Source: Catalinimonas alkaloidigena (GTDB lineage: Bacteria > Bacteroidota > Bacteroidia > Cytophagales > Flexibacteraceae). From it: a DNA stretch of 64,000 nt. The notes under the pieces are model-generated. The model was not told the origin of the DNA. It saw nothing but the letters and a program-made list of their open reading frames with translations, and did not search any database. This document shows, piece after piece, positions 52,547 through 63,288 of the stretch. Each line of letters opens with the position of its first letter. Position 1 is the stretch's first letter. The position numbers and the translations under genes were made by a program. The DNA is taken from NCBI RefSeq assembly GCF_900100765.1, contig NZ_FNFO01000008.1, forward strand, positions 248,001 to 312,000. The letters run 5' to 3'.

Positions 52547-54019
52547 TTACTCTACCACCAACCGTTTGTGGAAACGTCCTTCCGGCAAGGTTACCTCCAG
52601 CAGGTACACACCACGCGACAGGCCAGCCACCGAGAGCTGCGCCAGCGGTCCGCGCTGGGTCCATTGCCGGAGGGCCTGGCCGGTGATGGTCCGAAGGGCC
52701 AAGGTATACGCCCGCCCGTTTAGCTCGGCTTGCGAAAGGTCGAGCTGCACCTGCCCGGCGGCCGGATTCGGGTAGAGACGGAAGCGACCGGCGTCGACCG
52801 TAGGACTGCTGCTGACCGTTGGCGACGAATAGTAAAAATCGACACGGCTGGCTTTTGCCCAGTCCGGGATGTCGGCATCCCAAATGTAGTCGAGGCTCGA
52901 CGCAAGCCAGGCTGTGTTGCCTCCGGTCGTCGAGGCGGTTTCGCGCCACAGAGGCGCCAGCCAGAAGGGATACTGCGGGACGAGCTCGCTGGCCGCCGGT
53001 TGGTACTGAAACGTTTCCTGTTCGGCTTCTGTCCACGCTTCGCCGTCCCATGTGTAGTAGGTAGAGGACGTACGCGTTCCGTTGGCAGCAAATTGCGATA
53101 CCATCCGGTAGTTCTCCAGCCAGGCGTCAGTCTCCGAATCAGTGGTGTAATTGATCTGCTCTACCGCGCGTCCCTGCGCATCGTAGCTAGACACAATGCG
53201 CGCGAATGGACTCCAGGCGCCCTCTTCCCAATCGTATTCTGCGTATTCTTCCAGTTGGCCAGCTGCGGTATAAGTGTAGATATATCGACTCGACAGTTCC
53301 CACGTGGTGCCATCAGCTGAGTAGTAGGTGGTGGCTTCCTGCAGGTGGCCCTGCGCATCGTACTGGTGAGAAAGGCTATCGCTTTTCATCCAGCTTTCTT
53401 CGTTCCACTGATAGCGGGTCGAGTAAGTGGCTTTGCCGTTGGCATCGTATGCGTACGCATAGCGATACACATCGAGCCAATAGGTTTCAAACCATCCTTT
53501 TGTATTGATCTGCGTGGTATCACCGGCCGCATTGTACGTGTAGATGTATTGATCGGAACCGATCCAGTCCAGCTGTTCAACGTCGAAATAATACACGGTC
53601 TTCTGCGAAAGCTGCCCACCGGCATTGTACAGGTAATCGACCCGCTGCTGGGGCGTCCAACTTACGTCTTCCCACAGGTAATCCAACGCTTTGACCACAC
53701 GGCCCTGGTCGTCGTACTGGTAAGTGTATTTGAACTGCGCCATGGAGTCGACAGGTTCGTCGAACGTGTATTCCGAGTAAATCATGCTGTCCAGTTGATA
53801 CTGGTCGCCCGCCAACGGGCGGAGTGCCAGCCGGCTCTGGTCTGGAGCTGACGTGCGCACAGCAACCGACGGCGCAAGCGGGGCAGGTTGGTGTACGCTC
53901 GGGCGCAAATGTGCGTTGAGCGTGTGCTGAGGCCGGGGCGTGCCCGACGAAGGCGTGACCTGAGCGTAACCCATTCCGGCCCACATCCAGATACTGCACA
54001 GGAGTAGAATTTTCTTCAT
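52547..54019 (-). CDS. T9SS type A repeat protein with YD-like repeats
   Basis: This 490-residue protein has a signal peptide (MKKILLLCSIWMWAGMGYAQ). About nine imperfect repeats of 37-45 residues follow with the core YxYDAxGxxxxxxxYxWxxxxW (e.g. YAYDANGKATYSTRYQWNEESW). They resemble RHS/YD repeats. The C-terminal 70 residues form a type A sorting domain with RLYPNPAAGQVQLDL and the final GVYLLEVTLPEGRFHKRLVVE. It is likely secreted by T9SS to the surface. The role of the repeats is unknown. Confidence 0.88.
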   Translation of the reverse strand: MKKILLLCSIWMWAGMGYAQVTPSSGTPRPQHTLNAHLRPSVHQPAPLAPSVAVRTSAPDQSRLALRPLAGDQYQLDSMIYSEYTFDEPVDSMAQFKYTYQYDDQGRVVKALDYLWEDVSWTPQQRVDYLYNAGGQLSQKTVYYFDVEQLDWIGSDQYIYTYNAAGDTTQINTKGWFETYWLDVYRYAYAYDANGKATYSTRYQWNEESWMKSDSLSHQYDAQGHLQEATTYYSADGTTWELSSRYIYTYTAAGQLEEYAEYDWEEGAWSPFARIVSSYDAQGRAVEQINYTTDSETDAWLENYRMVSQFAANGTRTSSTYYTWDGEAWTEAEQETFQYQPAASELVPQYPFWLAPLWRETASTTGGNTAWLASSLDYIWDADIPDWAKASRVDFYYSSPTVSSSPTVDAGRFRLYPNPAAGQVQLDLSQAELNGRAYTLALRTITGQALRQWTQRGPLAQLSVAGLSRGVYLLEVTLPEGRFHKRLVVE

Positions 54020-54203
54020 AAAACTAGGGAGTAGAGGATACTTACGTGAGATGCAAAAGTGTAAAAAAGCAACCTCATACAACACCGTTTACTCGAATAT
54101 TCGCCACCCAATCGACTAAAATAACGCTGTAAAGCGCTTAGTTACGCTTGAACGGCACAAATTCTCTCCTGAAGATTTCATCCACATAGAACTCTAAAAA
54201 AAT

Positions 54204-54230
54204 GGCCTTGTCTTTTTTCAAGACAAGGCC
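54204..54230 (-). terminator. Intrinsic terminator of proS
   Basis: A perfect ggccttgtctt/aagacaaggcc stem; on the minus strand it is followed by a run of seven T. It lies 44 bases after the ProS stop. Confidence 0.9.
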
Positions 54231-54273
54231 GTTGGCACTAAGCGCGAGCCGCGCTGTGATCGTTCTGCAATTG

Positions 54274-55749
54274 CTAATACGCTCTGGCAAAAAGGACCTG
54301 CCGCTGCGACGGCTTGCCCGAATAGATGCAGGTACCGGGAGTTTCGTCGCCTTCCAGCGGAATGCACCGGATGGTGGCTTTGGTCTCGTCTTTGATTTTC
54401 TCTTCTGTTTCTGAAGTTCCGTCCCAGTGCGCCAGCACAAAACCGCCTTTGGAGTCGAGCACCTCTTTGAACTCTTCGTACGAACTCACCGGGGTGGTGT
54501 GTTCCTGCCGGTAGCGCAACGCGCGGTCGTAAATGCTCTGCTGAATTTCGTCCAGCAACCGGGGCACCAACTCGGCGATGCCGTCGGCCGACACGGTTTC
54601 TTTCGTGCCTGTATCGCGCCGGGCCAGTTCGACCGTCCCGTTTTCCAGATCGCGCGGTCCCATCGCAATGCGCAGCGGCACACCCTTCAGTTCCCAGTCG
54701 GCAAATTTCCAGCCGGGTGTCTGGGTATCGCGGTCATCGAACCGCACCGAAACGCCCTGGGCTTTCAGCGCCTTCTGAATCTGTTCTGCCCGTTCGCGCA
54801 ATTGATCGAGTTGCTCGGGTTTCTTGAAAATCGGCACGATTACCACCTGGATCGGGGCCAGCTTGGGAGGCAACACCAGGCCGTTGTCATCGGAGTGTGC
54901 CATGATGAGCGCGCCCATCAGGCGTGTGCTTACGCCCCACGACGTGCCCCACACGTAATCGAGGCCGCCTTCTTTCGACGCAAACTTTACGTCGAACGCC
55001 TTGGCAAAATTCTGCCCCAGGAAGTGTGACGTGCCACTTTGCAGGGCCTTGCCGTCCTGCATCAGTGCTTCGATGCAATAGGTATCGACCGCGCCGGCGA
55101 AGCGTTCGTTCTCCGTCTTTACGCCCTTCACGACCGGCAGTGCCATGTATTCTTCGGCGAACGTGGCGTACACGTCTAGCATCTGCATGGTTTCGGCGAC
55201 TGCCTCGGCACGGGTGGCGTGCGCCGTGTGTCCTTCCTGCCACAGGAATTCAGCCGTACGCAGGAACAAGCGCGTGCGCATCTCCCACCGCACGACGTTG
55301 GCCCACTGGTTGAGGAGAATCGGCAGGTCGCGGTACGATTGAATCCAGTTGCGGTAGGTGCTCCAAATGACGGTTTCGGACGTCGGGCGAACGATCAACT
55401 CTTCTTCCAGTTTGGCGTCGGGGTCTACAACCACACCCGAGCCATCGTCCGCGTTTTTCAGGCGGTAGTGCGTCACAACGGCACATTCTTTCGCAAACCC
55501 CTCTACGTGGTCGGCCTCGCGGCTGAGGTAAGATTTTGGAATAAACAGCGGGAAATATGCGTTGGTATGGCCCGTCTCTTTGAACATGCCGTCAAGCCCG
55601 GCCTGCATTTTTTCCCAGATCGAATAACCGTATGGCTTGATGACCATGCACCCCCGCACCGGCGAGTTTTCAGCAAGGTCTGCACGTTTCACCAACTCGT
55701 TGTACCAGAGCGAATAATCTTCGTCTCTTTTGGGTAACCCTTTGCCCAT
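54274..55749 (-). CDS. proS: Prolyl-tRNA synthetase (eukaryote/archaea-like short type)
   Basis: This 491-residue class II synthetase has motif 1 near [27 protein letters not shown], motif 2 [35 protein letters not shown] and motif 3 [29 protein letters not shown] (GxxR-like region), plus an anticodon-binding domain and a short C-terminal domain ending [20 protein letters not shown]. The absence of the bacterial-type insertion domain, and this C-terminus, mark the ProS variant shared with archaea and eukaryotes, which is common in Bacteroidota. Confidence 0.96.
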   Translation of the reverse strand: MGKGLPKRDEDYSLWYNELVKRADLAENSPVRGCMVIKPYGYSIWEKMQAGLDGMFKETGHTNAYFPLFIPKSYLSREADHVEGFAKECAVVTHYRLKNADDGSGVVVDPDAKLEEELIVRPTSETVIWSTYRNWIQSYRDLPILLNQWANVVRWEMRTRLFLRTAEFLWQEGHTAHATRAEAVAETMQMLDVYATFAEEYMALPVVKGVKTENERFAGAVDTYCIEALMQDGKALQSGTSHFLGQNFAKAFDVKFASKEGGLDYVWGTSWGVSTRLMGALIMAHSDDNGLVLPPKLAPIQVVIVPIFKKPEQLDQLRERAEQIQKALKAQGVSVRFDDRDTQTPGWKFADWELKGVPLRIAMGPRDLENGTVELARRDTGTKETVSADGIAELVPRLLDEIQQSIYDRALRYRQEHTTPVSSYEEFKEVLDSKGGFVLAHWDGTSETEEKIKDETKATIRCIPLEGDETPGTCIYSGKPSQRQVLFARAY

Positions 55750-55927
55750 AATCTAAGTTTAACAATATATAAATTCAGGAATGTTTGAATACTTCTGGTA
55801 TAAAATTTGTTCTATTTATACAGAAGCAGAAAAGGTGCCGGCAAAGATACCGTGAATTCAAAATAATGTTGCCGAGACCTTCGTAATATTGTAAATTGTG
55901 ACGCTTACCGATAAAAACCGTACCACT

Positions 55928-57328
55928 ATGAAACTTTTCAACCTGCGGGGACTGGCCGTGCTGATGATTCCGCTCCTGGCCGCCTGTACCGCTCAACGTA
56001 CAGCCTCTACGGGCAGCGAATCTGATGCCCTTTACTTTACCTCTGCCGATCGCCTGTCGGTGCAGCAGAAGGCCACGCCACGCCGGAGCGAAGCGACCAA
56101 CGAAGTCGCGCCAAGCACTGGCGATGGTTATTACGATTCTGAATACAGTCAAAACTATACGCCGAGCGAAACGGCACCTGCCCAAGTGGCCGATGCGGAG
56201 GCGCCGGTAGATTATTATGACGAAAATTACCGTTCGTCTACCACAAGCGGTGGGTATGCCTCCCCTTCGTGGCAAACCTACACCTCGCCCACGTGGGTGA
56301 ACAACGGCTGGAACTTCTACAACGGGTATTACGATCCGTTCTTCTACAGCCCTTATGTGATGCGCAACAGCTTCAGCCCCTGGATGCGCCCTGGCCTGAC
56401 GGTAAGCTTCGGGTATGGCGTAGGATGGGGTTCGTCGATGTGGGCTAATCCTTATTACGCTTACGGGTACGATCCATTCTGGGGTCCTGGGTACGGATAT
56501 GGGGCCGGTTATTATTCACCGTTCGCCTACGGCTACAGCAGCTTCTACAACCCCTGGGGCTATGGGTATTACAACCCTTGGTACGGTAACGCTTATGCCT
56601 ACGGAGGCGGTTATTACGGTGGCTCGCTCATCGACAACGTGCGTGAAAAGAACAACGTCGTATACGGTGCCCGTGCCAGCCGTGGCAACGCTGTGGCCGT
56701 GAGCAGTGTTGGTGGTCGTTCTACCCGCAGCATCACGCGGGGTAGCAGCACCGGCGGAGAGCGCACCGTCGCTACCCCAAGCAATGGCCGTGGTACCGCT
56801 CAACCCGCTACCGTTCGTACAGTTGGACGTGATGTCATCGAGCGGGCCGATGTGCGCCCGGCACGTGGCGAACGCATTACGCGTTCCAGTACCAGTGCCC
56901 CGCTTCAGGTCGGCGACCGCGTGACGCGTAGCAGCAGCAATGCTTCGTATAACCGCAGCGCCGCACCAGTCAACATGCAGCGCGACGCTGCTCAGCGGAG
57001 TGCTACCCAACAGCGTTATTATTCGACGCCTAACTACAGCACGCCAAGCCGCAGCGCCAGCCCGTCACGTAGCATCCAAAGCACCCGCCCGACGCGAAGC
57101 AATTCGTACGCACAACCCAATTCGGTCCAGCGCAGCACGTATTCGGCACCAAGCCGGAGCTACTCCACTCCGAGCCGGAGCTACGATAGCTATTCGAGCC
57201 CGAGCCGCAGCAGCGACAGCTACTCACGTCCCAGCTACTCGGCACCGAGTCGCAGCAGTAGCCCATCGTTCTCGGCACCGAGCCGAAGCGTCTCGCCAGC
57301 GCCTTCGCGCGGCAGCCGTGGGAACTAG
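55928..57328 (+). CDS. Tyr/Gly- and Ser/Arg-rich lipoprotein
   Basis: This 466-residue protein has a lipoprotein signal with lipobox LLAAC (Cys20). After an acidic stretch comes a Tyr/Gly/Trp-rich middle (about 130-245, YYDPFFYSPYV and many YGY/YNP turns). A long tail of Ser/Arg/Thr repeats follows (about 250-466, repeated SAPSRSYSTPSRSYDSYSSPSRS) with no hydrophobic segments. The composition suggests a disordered surface or matrix lipoprotein. A start at 55928 gives the lipobox at the proper place. No known family is recognised. Confidence 0.75.
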   Translation: MKLFNLRGLAVLMIPLLAACTAQRTASTGSESDALYFTSADRLSVQQKATPRRSEATNEVAPSTGDGYYDSEYSQNYTPSETAPAQVADAEAPVDYYDENYRSSTTSGGYASPSWQTYTSPTWVNNGWNFYNGYYDPFFYSPYVMRNSFSPWMRPGLTVSFGYGVGWGSSMWANPYYAYGYDPFWGPGYGYGAGYYSPFAYGYSSFYNPWGYGYYNPWYGNAYAYGGGYYGGSLIDNVREKNNVVYGARASRGNAVAVSSVGGRSTRSITRGSSTGGERTVATPSNGRGTAQPATVRTVGRDVIERADVRPARGERITRSSTSAPLQVGDRVTRSSSNASYNRSAAPVNMQRDAAQRSATQQRYYSTPNYSTPSRSASPSRSIQSTRPTRSNSYAQPNSVQRSTYSAPSRSYSTPSRSYDSYSSPSRSSDSYSRPSYSAPSRSSSPSFSAPSRSVSPAPSRGSRGN

Positions 57329-57361
57329 CAAAAAGCGGTAAGATCCTCCTACTTTTTTCAG

Positions 57362-57391
57362 ATGCCATCGTACTAAACAGTACGATGGCAT
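57362..57391 (+). terminator. Intrinsic terminator of the Tyr/Ser-rich lipoprotein gene
   Basis: Stem atgccatcgtac/gtacgatggcat with a six-base loop is followed by tattttttc, 33 bases after the stop. Confidence 0.88.
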
Positions 57392-57430
57392 TATTTTTTC
57401 TTGTCAACTAGCAAGCAACTTTGTCAGATT

Positions 57431-59119
57431 ATGAATTTACGTCGTTCCATATTCGTACTGGGCTTGTCAGGACTCTCAACCCTGGCCTTTGCCCAGACCG
57501 GTCCGGAAGGGGCCATTTCCATCTACCATACCGATGCCTTACGCTACTCGTATACCGGCCCTGGCGGTACCTCTCGTACCCTGGGCATGGGCGGTGCTCA
57601 GACCGCACTTGGGGCCGACATCAGCAGCCTTTCCATCAACCCGGCCGGACTCGGTGTGTTCCGCCAGTCGGAGTTCAGCATCACGCCGGCCTTTTCGCTC
57701 ACCAACATCAATTCCCGCTACGCCGCTGGCGAGAACAGGCAATTGTTCGACGCTAACGTGACGGACGATAACTTCAGCAACCTGAACTTTCCCAGCATGG
57801 GCGTGGTGTTTACCAACATCAAAGACGACATCGTCCCCGGCGCCTGGCGGGGTGGTTCGTGGGGAATGAGCCTGACGCGCCTCAACAGCTTCAACCAGAA
57901 CTTCAGCTTTAGCGGCGTTAACCGAAATAGTGCTCCTGGTCAAGCCAACTCCCTGGTAGATTACTATCTGCAGGTTGCTCAAGGGCAACCCGCTGGGCAA
58001 CTAGAAGGCCTTGGTCCGGATGTTACCTTGCCTTTCAACGTCTTCTTGATTGATACATTAGGAGGTGAGGGCTCTTTTGTTCCTACGGAATACATCGCTG
58101 ACGCTTCTACGAATCCTTATACACTAGCCGATCTGGTTCCGATTTCTGATATGGACCAGCGGGGTACCATTGAACGGAACGGCGCCCAATACCAATTCGA
58201 CATCGGATACGGAGGCAATTTTGAAGACAAATTGTACTTTGGATTTGGGGCAGGCATCGGTACCGTTCGTTTCCGGGAGGTTCTGAACTACTCAGAAACG
58301 CCTGTGAATGTTTCTTCCGACTTCTCCTTCCAAGGGGTGCAACTCATGCGCGATCTGCAAACCAATGGCACCGGTATCAACTTCAAAGCTGGTCTGATTT
58401 ATCGACTGACCGATTGGGTACGCCTGGGTGGTTCTGTGCAAAGCCCTACTTTTTTCGCCATGCGCGAACAATCGAATTATACCTTGAGCGCGCAATATGC
58501 AGATGTCCTTTACAATTTCGATGCGAATGGACAGGAAGTGTATCTAAGTGATTTTGGCAATGGCGCAGCTAGCTTTCAAGGGAGCGCTCCTACTACCAAT
58601 TACAATTATAGCATGACCACGCCCTTTCGGGCTACAGGTGGCATTTCGATCTTTGCTGGCAAGAATGGATTTGTTGCCGCTGATGTAGAGTATGTCAATT
58701 ACACTTCGGCACGGGTGCGGGATAGCAACGGCTCGATGGACATCGATAATATCAAAATCGGTAATATCGCCCAGTCCGCGCTCAATTTTCGGATCGGGGG
58801 CGAGTACCGGTATGATATGTTCCGTGTGCGTGCCGGTTATAGCCTTTACGGATCTCCATACAGAGAGAACACGGTGTCAATTAACCAAAGTTCGGTTGGA
58901 AAAAGTCCGCTTTCTAATCTCGATGTGCAAGGAAGCACACAGAGCTTTTCAGGGGGATTGGGGCTGCGGCTGGAAGACTTTTACGTCGACCTGGCGGCAA
59001 TCTACAGCTTGCGCGACAGCCATTACTTCCCCTATCAGGTACGGCAGGGCACTGGCGCTTCCGCAATGAATGATTTGAGCAGTACGACCGTTTCCGTGTC
59101 GATCGGCTCATTCTTTTAA
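57431..59119 (+). CDS. FadL/OMPP1-family outer-membrane porin
   Basis: This 562-residue protein has a signal peptide (about 1-22, STLAFAQ) followed by [51 protein letters not shown], the N-terminal plug signature of FadL-like barrels (GGAQ...NPAGL). The rest alternates polar and aromatic residues as in a barrel and ends in SFF. It imports hydrophobic substrates across the outer membrane; which ones is unknown. The start at 57431 is chosen over 57401 because the signal peptide is then intact. Confidence 0.9.
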   Translation: MNLRRSIFVLGLSGLSTLAFAQTGPEGAISIYHTDALRYSYTGPGGTSRTLGMGGAQTALGADISSLSINPAGLGVFRQSEFSITPAFSLTNINSRYAAGENRQLFDANVTDDNFSNLNFPSMGVVFTNIKDDIVPGAWRGGSWGMSLTRLNSFNQNFSFSGVNRNSAPGQANSLVDYYLQVAQGQPAGQLEGLGPDVTLPFNVFLIDTLGGEGSFVPTEYIADASTNPYTLADLVPISDMDQRGTIERNGAQYQFDIGYGGNFEDKLYFGFGAGIGTVRFREVLNYSETPVNVSSDFSFQGVQLMRDLQTNGTGINFKAGLIYRLTDWVRLGGSVQSPTFFAMREQSNYTLSAQYADVLYNFDANGQEVYLSDFGNGAASFQGSAPTTNYNYSMTTPFRATGGISIFAGKNGFVAADVEYVNYTSARVRDSNGSMDIDNIKIGNIAQSALNFRIGGEYRYDMFRVRAGYSLYGSPYRENTVSINQSSVGKSPLSNLDVQGSTQSFSGGLGLRLEDFYVDLAAIYSLRDSHYFPYQVRQGTGASAMNDLSSTTVSVSIGSFF

Positions 59120-59142
59120 GGAGCGTACTTCATGAATTTATA

Positions 59143-59176
59143 AAAGGCCTTCTCCCTAAGGGAGAGGGCCTTTTTT
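59143..59176 (+). terminator. Intrinsic terminator after the FadL-like gene
   Basis: Stem aaaggccttctccct/agggagagggccttt with six T at the end, 24 bases past the stop codon. Confidence 0.88.
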
Positions 59177-59217
59177 GTGGAACCGACCCGGAGAACCAGA
59201 TTATTTCTCGGGAAGGT

Positions 59218-59248
59218 TTTTTTCCTGAGGTCGTTCACCCTATTTTTG
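59218..59248 (+). promoter_or_regulatory. Promoter of guaB
   Basis: TTTT at 59218-59221 (one mismatch to TTTG) and an exact TATTTTTG at 59241-59248 are separated by 19 bases. The start would fall near 59255, giving a 26-base leader before the ATG at 59281. Confidence 0.6.
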
Positions 59249-59280
59249 TGCGGCAAATAAAGACACGTAACTTATTTGCC

Positions 59281-60750
59281 ATGAGCGCTAGCGCTGCTAA
59301 GATCACGGACTCGCTTACGTACGACGACGTCCTCCTCATCCCTGCTTACTCAGAGATACTTCCCCGCGACGCGGACACCTCTACCCTCCTCACCCGTGCG
59401 ATCAAACTCAACATCCCGCTGGTTTCGGCCGCGATGGATACCGTCACGGAGTACGAACTCGCCATTGCCATTGCCCAGGAAGGGGGGATTGGGTTCATCC
59501 ACAAGAACATGACCGCCGCGCGCCAGGCCGAGCAGGTGCGGAAGGTGAAACGTTCGGAAAGCGGCATGATCCTCGATCCGATTACCCTCTCGGAGCATGC
59601 CACCCTGGCCGAAGCCGAACGCATCATGCGCGAATTTGGCATCGGCGGCATCCCGATCGTGAACGGCGAAAATAAATTGCGGGGCATCCTGACCAACCGG
59701 GATCTGCGTTTTCAGAAAGATCTTTCCATTGCGGTGGAAGAGATCATGACCAAAGAAAACCTCATCACCGCCCCCGAAGGGGTCGACCTCTCCAAAGCCG
59801 AAGAAATTCTCCAGGAATTTAAAATCGAGAAGCTGCCGATCGTCGACAAGAATTACAAGCTGATCGGTCTGATCACCTACAAGGACATCCTGAAGAAGAA
59901 GTTCCGTCCCAATGCCTGCAAAGACGAGTTTGGTCGGCTGCGGGTAGGAGCCGCGGTGGGCGTCACACCCGACCTATTGGACCGCATCAAGACGCTGAAA
60001 ACGGCCGGAGTGGACGTTATTACCATCGATACGGCACACGGGCATTCGCGCGGGGTGATTCAGGCGCTCAAAGAGGCCAAAGCTCACTTCTCCGATCTAC
60101 AGGTGATTGTCGGCAATGTCGCCACCGCCGAGGGTGCGAAAGCGCTGGCCGATGCCGGTGCCGATGCGGTGAAGGTGGGCGTGGGCCCGGGTAGCATTTG
60201 CACCACCCGGATCATTGCCGGGGTAGGCATGCCGCAACTGTCGGCCGTGATGGAAGCGGCTGCGGCCTTGCAGGGCAGCGGTATTCCGATCATCGCCGAT
60301 GGCGGGATTCGGTTCTCGGGCGATCTGGTCAAAGCCATTGCCGGGGGGGCGAGCAGCGTGATGATCGGTTCGTTACTAGCCGGTACCGAGGAAGCGCCCG
60401 GCGAAGTGATCATCTACGAAGGTCGTCGCTTTAAAACCTACCGGGGCATGGGCTCGCTGGAAGCCATGGAAGATGGCTCGAAAGACCGCTACTTCCAGGA
60501 TGCAGAAGACGACATCAAGAAACTGGTTCCCGAAGGCATTGTGGGACGCGTACCCTACAAAGGTCGTGTGGCCGAGGTGCTCTACCAACTGGTGGGTGGG
60601 TTACGCGCCGGCATGGGCTATTGCGGTGCTCCTGACATCAAAGCCATGCAACAGGCACGGTTCACCAAAATTACCGCCGCCGGGGTACGCGAAAGCCACC
60701 CGCACGATGTTACGATTACACGCGAAGCACCTAACTACAGCCCCCGCTGA
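59281..60750 (+). CDS. guaB: IMP dehydrogenase
   Basis: This 489-residue TIM-barrel enzyme has catalytic Cys307 in [17 protein letters not shown], the flap [10 protein letters not shown] and two CBS domains inserted at about 95-205 ([17 protein letters not shown] and [16 protein letters not shown]). It oxidises IMP to XMP with NAD in guanine nucleotide synthesis, cytosolic. I start it at ATG 59281 ([19 protein letters not shown]), since the GTG at 59248 lies inside the promoter. Confidence 0.97.
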   Translation: MSASAAKITDSLTYDDVLLIPAYSEILPRDADTSTLLTRAIKLNIPLVSAAMDTVTEYELAIAIAQEGGIGFIHKNMTAARQAEQVRKVKRSESGMILDPITLSEHATLAEAERIMREFGIGGIPIVNGENKLRGILTNRDLRFQKDLSIAVEEIMTKENLITAPEGVDLSKAEEILQEFKIEKLPIVDKNYKLIGLITYKDILKKKFRPNACKDEFGRLRVGAAVGVTPDLLDRIKTLKTAGVDVITIDTAHGHSRGVIQALKEAKAHFSDLQVIVGNVATAEGAKALADAGADAVKVGVGPGSICTTRIIAGVGMPQLSAVMEAAAALQGSGIPIIADGGIRFSGDLVKAIAGGASSVMIGSLLAGTEEAPGEVIIYEGRRFKTYRGMGSLEAMEDGSKDRYFQDAEDDIKKLVPEGIVGRVPYKGRVAEVLYQLVGGLRAGMGYCGAPDIKAMQQARFTKITAAGVRESHPHDVTITREAPNYSPR

Positions 60751-60766
60751 TCATAGGGCTAGCTAG

Positions 60767-60811
60767 AAAAGAAAAAGCCGATCTACTGCGAGTAGATCGG
60801 CTTTTTCTTTT
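60767..60811. terminator. Bidirectional terminator between guaB and the MoxR-like gene
   Basis: A long stem aagccgatctact/agtagatcggctt with A-run before and T-run after lies between convergent genes. Confidence 0.9.
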
Positions 60812-60825
60812 GATTAGAGGTCCGG

Positions 60826-61791
60826 TTACAACAAACGTCGGATGATATCGTCGACGGAAATATCTTCGGCTTCGGCTTTGAAGTTCCGCACGATGCGGTG
60901 ACGCAACACGGGCACAGCCACGGCCTTCACATCTTCGATATCGGGCGAATACTTTCCGTTCAACAGGGCGTTGCATTTGGCCCCCAGCACGAGGTACTGC
61001 GAAGCCCGCGGGCCCGCTCCCCATTCCAGGTACTGTCCCGCTTCGCTGGAAGCCAGTTCGGTACCCGGCCGCGTTTTGTGTACCAACCGCACGGCGTATT
61101 CCACTACGTTGTCGGCGATGGGCACCCGCCGTATCAGCTCCTGAAACTGCCGAATGTCCGCTCCGGAAAGGACGTGTTTCAGATCTTGTTTTTTGACCGT
61201 AGTGGTGTTCTTGACCACGGCCACTTCCGATTGAAACGAAGGGTAATCCAACAAAATGTTGAACATAAAACGGTCCAGCTGCGCCTCGGGCAAAGGATAC
61301 GTTCCTTCTTGTTCGATGGGGTTCTGCGTCGCCAGCACAAAGAACGGACGCTCCAAGGCGTGTCGCTCGCCGGCCACCGTCACGGCATATTCCTGCATCG
61401 ATTCCAACAGGGCAGCCTGCGTTTTAGGCGGAGTACGGTTGATCTCGTCCGCCAGCACAATGTTGGAAAACACCGGTCCCGGAATGAAGCGCAGGTTGCG
61501 GTTATTGTCCAGTGTTTCCGACCCGATGATGTCGGAAGGCATCAGGTCCGGCGTAAACTGGATGCGGTTGAACTTCAGTTCCAGCACCGACGAAATGGTC
61601 TGGATCAGCAGCGTTTTGGCCAACCCGGGTACCCCGACCAGCAGGCAATGCCCCTGGCAAAAAATGGCGGTAAGTACTAACCTGACGACTTCGTCTTGTC
61701 CGATGATGACGCGGCCGATTTCCTGTTTCAGTTGATCATACGACGCTTTAAAGGCATCTGCTGCCTCGACGTCGCTCTGGAATGTCTGCAT
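60826..61791 (-). CDS. MoxR-family AAA ATPase
   Basis: This 321-residue AAA+ ATPase has Walker A LVGVPGLAKTLL (about 52-63), Walker B IVLADEINRTPPKTQAALLESMQEYAVTVAG and a sensor-1 ATQNPIEQEGTYPLPEAQLDRF. MoxR proteins mature metallo- or envelope proteins, usually with VWA-domain partners. None of these partners is in the window, but a location next to periplasmic isomerase genes is consistent with an envelope role. Its start overlaps the isomerase stop by one base (TAATG). Confidence 0.93.
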   Translation of the reverse strand: MQTFQSDVEAADAFKASYDQLKQEIGRVIIGQDEVVRLVLTAIFCQGHCLLVGVPGLAKTLLIQTISSVLELKFNRIQFTPDLMPSDIIGSETLDNNRNLRFIPGPVFSNIVLADEINRTPPKTQAALLESMQEYAVTVAGERHALERPFFVLATQNPIEQEGTYPLPEAQLDRFMFNILLDYPSFQSEVAVVKNTTTVKKQDLKHVLSGADIRQFQELIRRVPIADNVVEYAVRLVHKTRPGTELASSEAGQYLEWGAGPRASQYLVLGAKCNALLNGKYSPDIEDVKAVAVPVLRHRIVRNFKAEAEDISVDDIIRRLL

Positions 61792-63164
61792 TAAAATGTC
61801 TCTTTGTTAAGAAGGTCGCACGAATCGTACATGGGATCGATGCTAATGTACACCTCAGACCGAGTCGACTCAAACCAGTCGCTCAAAAGTCGCTGTTTCT
61901 TTTCGGCCAGCGCCGCATTGTAGATCTTCTGGTAGTCTTCCTTCAGATTGGCCTGGTGCGGAGCGGTTCGTGCCTTGTAGTACAAAATGCGCAGGGCATC
62001 TTTTCCGTCTTCGGTACGGAATTTCAGGGGCGGAGAGATGTTGCCCACTTTCATGGTATCGATCACAAAAAATACGACAGGATCGATGCTTTCGACGGGC
62101 ATGCGCGAAATGTTGGTAGAAGGATCAACAAAAAAACCGCCGCTCGTCTTGGTCATTTCGTCGTCCGAATACTCTTTTGCGGCCTTCTCGAACGAAATGC
62201 TATCGGCCAGAATCACCGAACGCAGGCTATCGAGGTAGTCTTTGGCGTCGTTGAGGTCCAACGTCGACGATTCCGGTTTGATCAGGATGTGCCGCGCGCG
62301 GTACTGCGTACCTTTGCGTTCTTCCAGCCGAATGAGGTGAAAACCAAAGGGAGATTCGATTACCGGCGACATCTCACCGGGTTTCAGTTGCAGCGCAGCG
62401 CCTTCGAACTCAGGCACCATGGCCCCGCGTCCCCACCAACCCAGATCGCCCCCTTTTTTGGCCGACCCCGGATCTTCAGAATACGTTTTAGACAGCTCGG
62501 CGAAATCCTCACCATTGACGATGCGCTTCCGCAGGTCCTGCAGTTTCTCTTTGGCCTTCTGCTTCTGTTCTTTGCTTACCTCCGGATATTTTACGATCTG
62601 CCCGACTTCTACTTCGGTCGAAAAGTAAGGCAGGCTATCGCGGGGAATCGAATTGAAAAATTTACGCACTTCGGCAGGCGTCACCTTGACATCGGCCGTG
62701 ATGGTCTCCTGCATCTTTTGTACGATCATCTGTTCGCGCACCTGTTTGCGCAGTTCGCCTTTCAGTTGGTCGATCGTCTTGCCGTACAGTTCTTCGAGCT
62801 TTTCCTGCGAACCGATCTGGTTGATGAAGTACTGCATGCGGCGGGTCATCTGGTCTTCCACCATCGCATCTTCGACCATCACCGAGTCGATCTCTGCCTT
62901 TGCCAGCATCATCTTGCTCACCAGCAGGTTTTCCAGCACCTCGCACTTCAGGTTACCGTTGTCTTTTTCGCCGTTCGAGAGCATTTGCACGTAGGTCATT
63001 TCCACATCGGAGCGCAGCACAATGTAGTTATCGACCTTCGCGACGATCTTGTCTACGTTCGTTTTCTGCTGTGCCCGCGCCGGACTGACCAGCCCGATCG
63101 CCACCGCAAAGGCCAGCAGAAGCATACCCCACGCACGATGCACAGGAAAAGAGATTTTTTTCAT
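61791..63164 (-). CDS. SurA-like periplasmic peptidyl-prolyl isomerase
   Basis: This 457-residue protein has a signal peptide (MKKISFPVHRAWGMLLLAFAVAIGLVSPARAQ), an N-terminal SurA chaperone segment (VDKIVAKVDNYIVLRSDVE, MQYFINQIGSQEKLEELYGKTIDQLKGELRKQVREQMI) and a parvulin domain (LGWWGRGAMVPEFEGAALQLKPGEMSPVIESPFGFHLIRLEERKG), with a second, weaker parvulin-like repeat after it. It probably assists folding of outer-membrane proteins. It overlaps the MoxR start and follows the larger isomerase gene on the same strand. Confidence 0.9.
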   Translation of the reverse strand: MKKISFPVHRAWGMLLLAFAVAIGLVSPARAQQKTNVDKIVAKVDNYIVLRSDVEMTYVQMLSNGEKDNGNLKCEVLENLLVSKMMLAKAEIDSVMVEDAMVEDQMTRRMQYFINQIGSQEKLEELYGKTIDQLKGELRKQVREQMIVQKMQETITADVKVTPAEVRKFFNSIPRDSLPYFSTEVEVGQIVKYPEVSKEQKQKAKEKLQDLRKRIVNGEDFAELSKTYSEDPGSAKKGGDLGWWGRGAMVPEFEGAALQLKPGEMSPVIESPFGFHLIRLEERKGTQYRARHILIKPESSTLDLNDAKDYLDSLRSVILADSISFEKAAKEYSDDEMTKTSGGFFVDPSTNISRMPVESIDPVVFFVIDTMKVGNISPPLKFRTEDGKDALRILYYKARTAPHQANLKEDYQKIYNAALAEKKQRLLSDWFESTRSEVYISIDPMYDSCDLLNKETF

Positions 63165-63288
63165 AGAAGTACGATTGAACTTTATCATGACGCCCGCTGG
63201 CCTGCAATAGTTCATCAAGCAGCTGTTTTACGTAGGAGTAACGGCGCAGCGGAAGGGGTATTTTACCCGCGCTGCCCTCGCCACCGAT

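Noticed and set aside
54138-54440. Minus-strand frame over the end of proS and its terminator
   Set aside because: It overlaps the strong ProS reading frame and the terminator hairpin.
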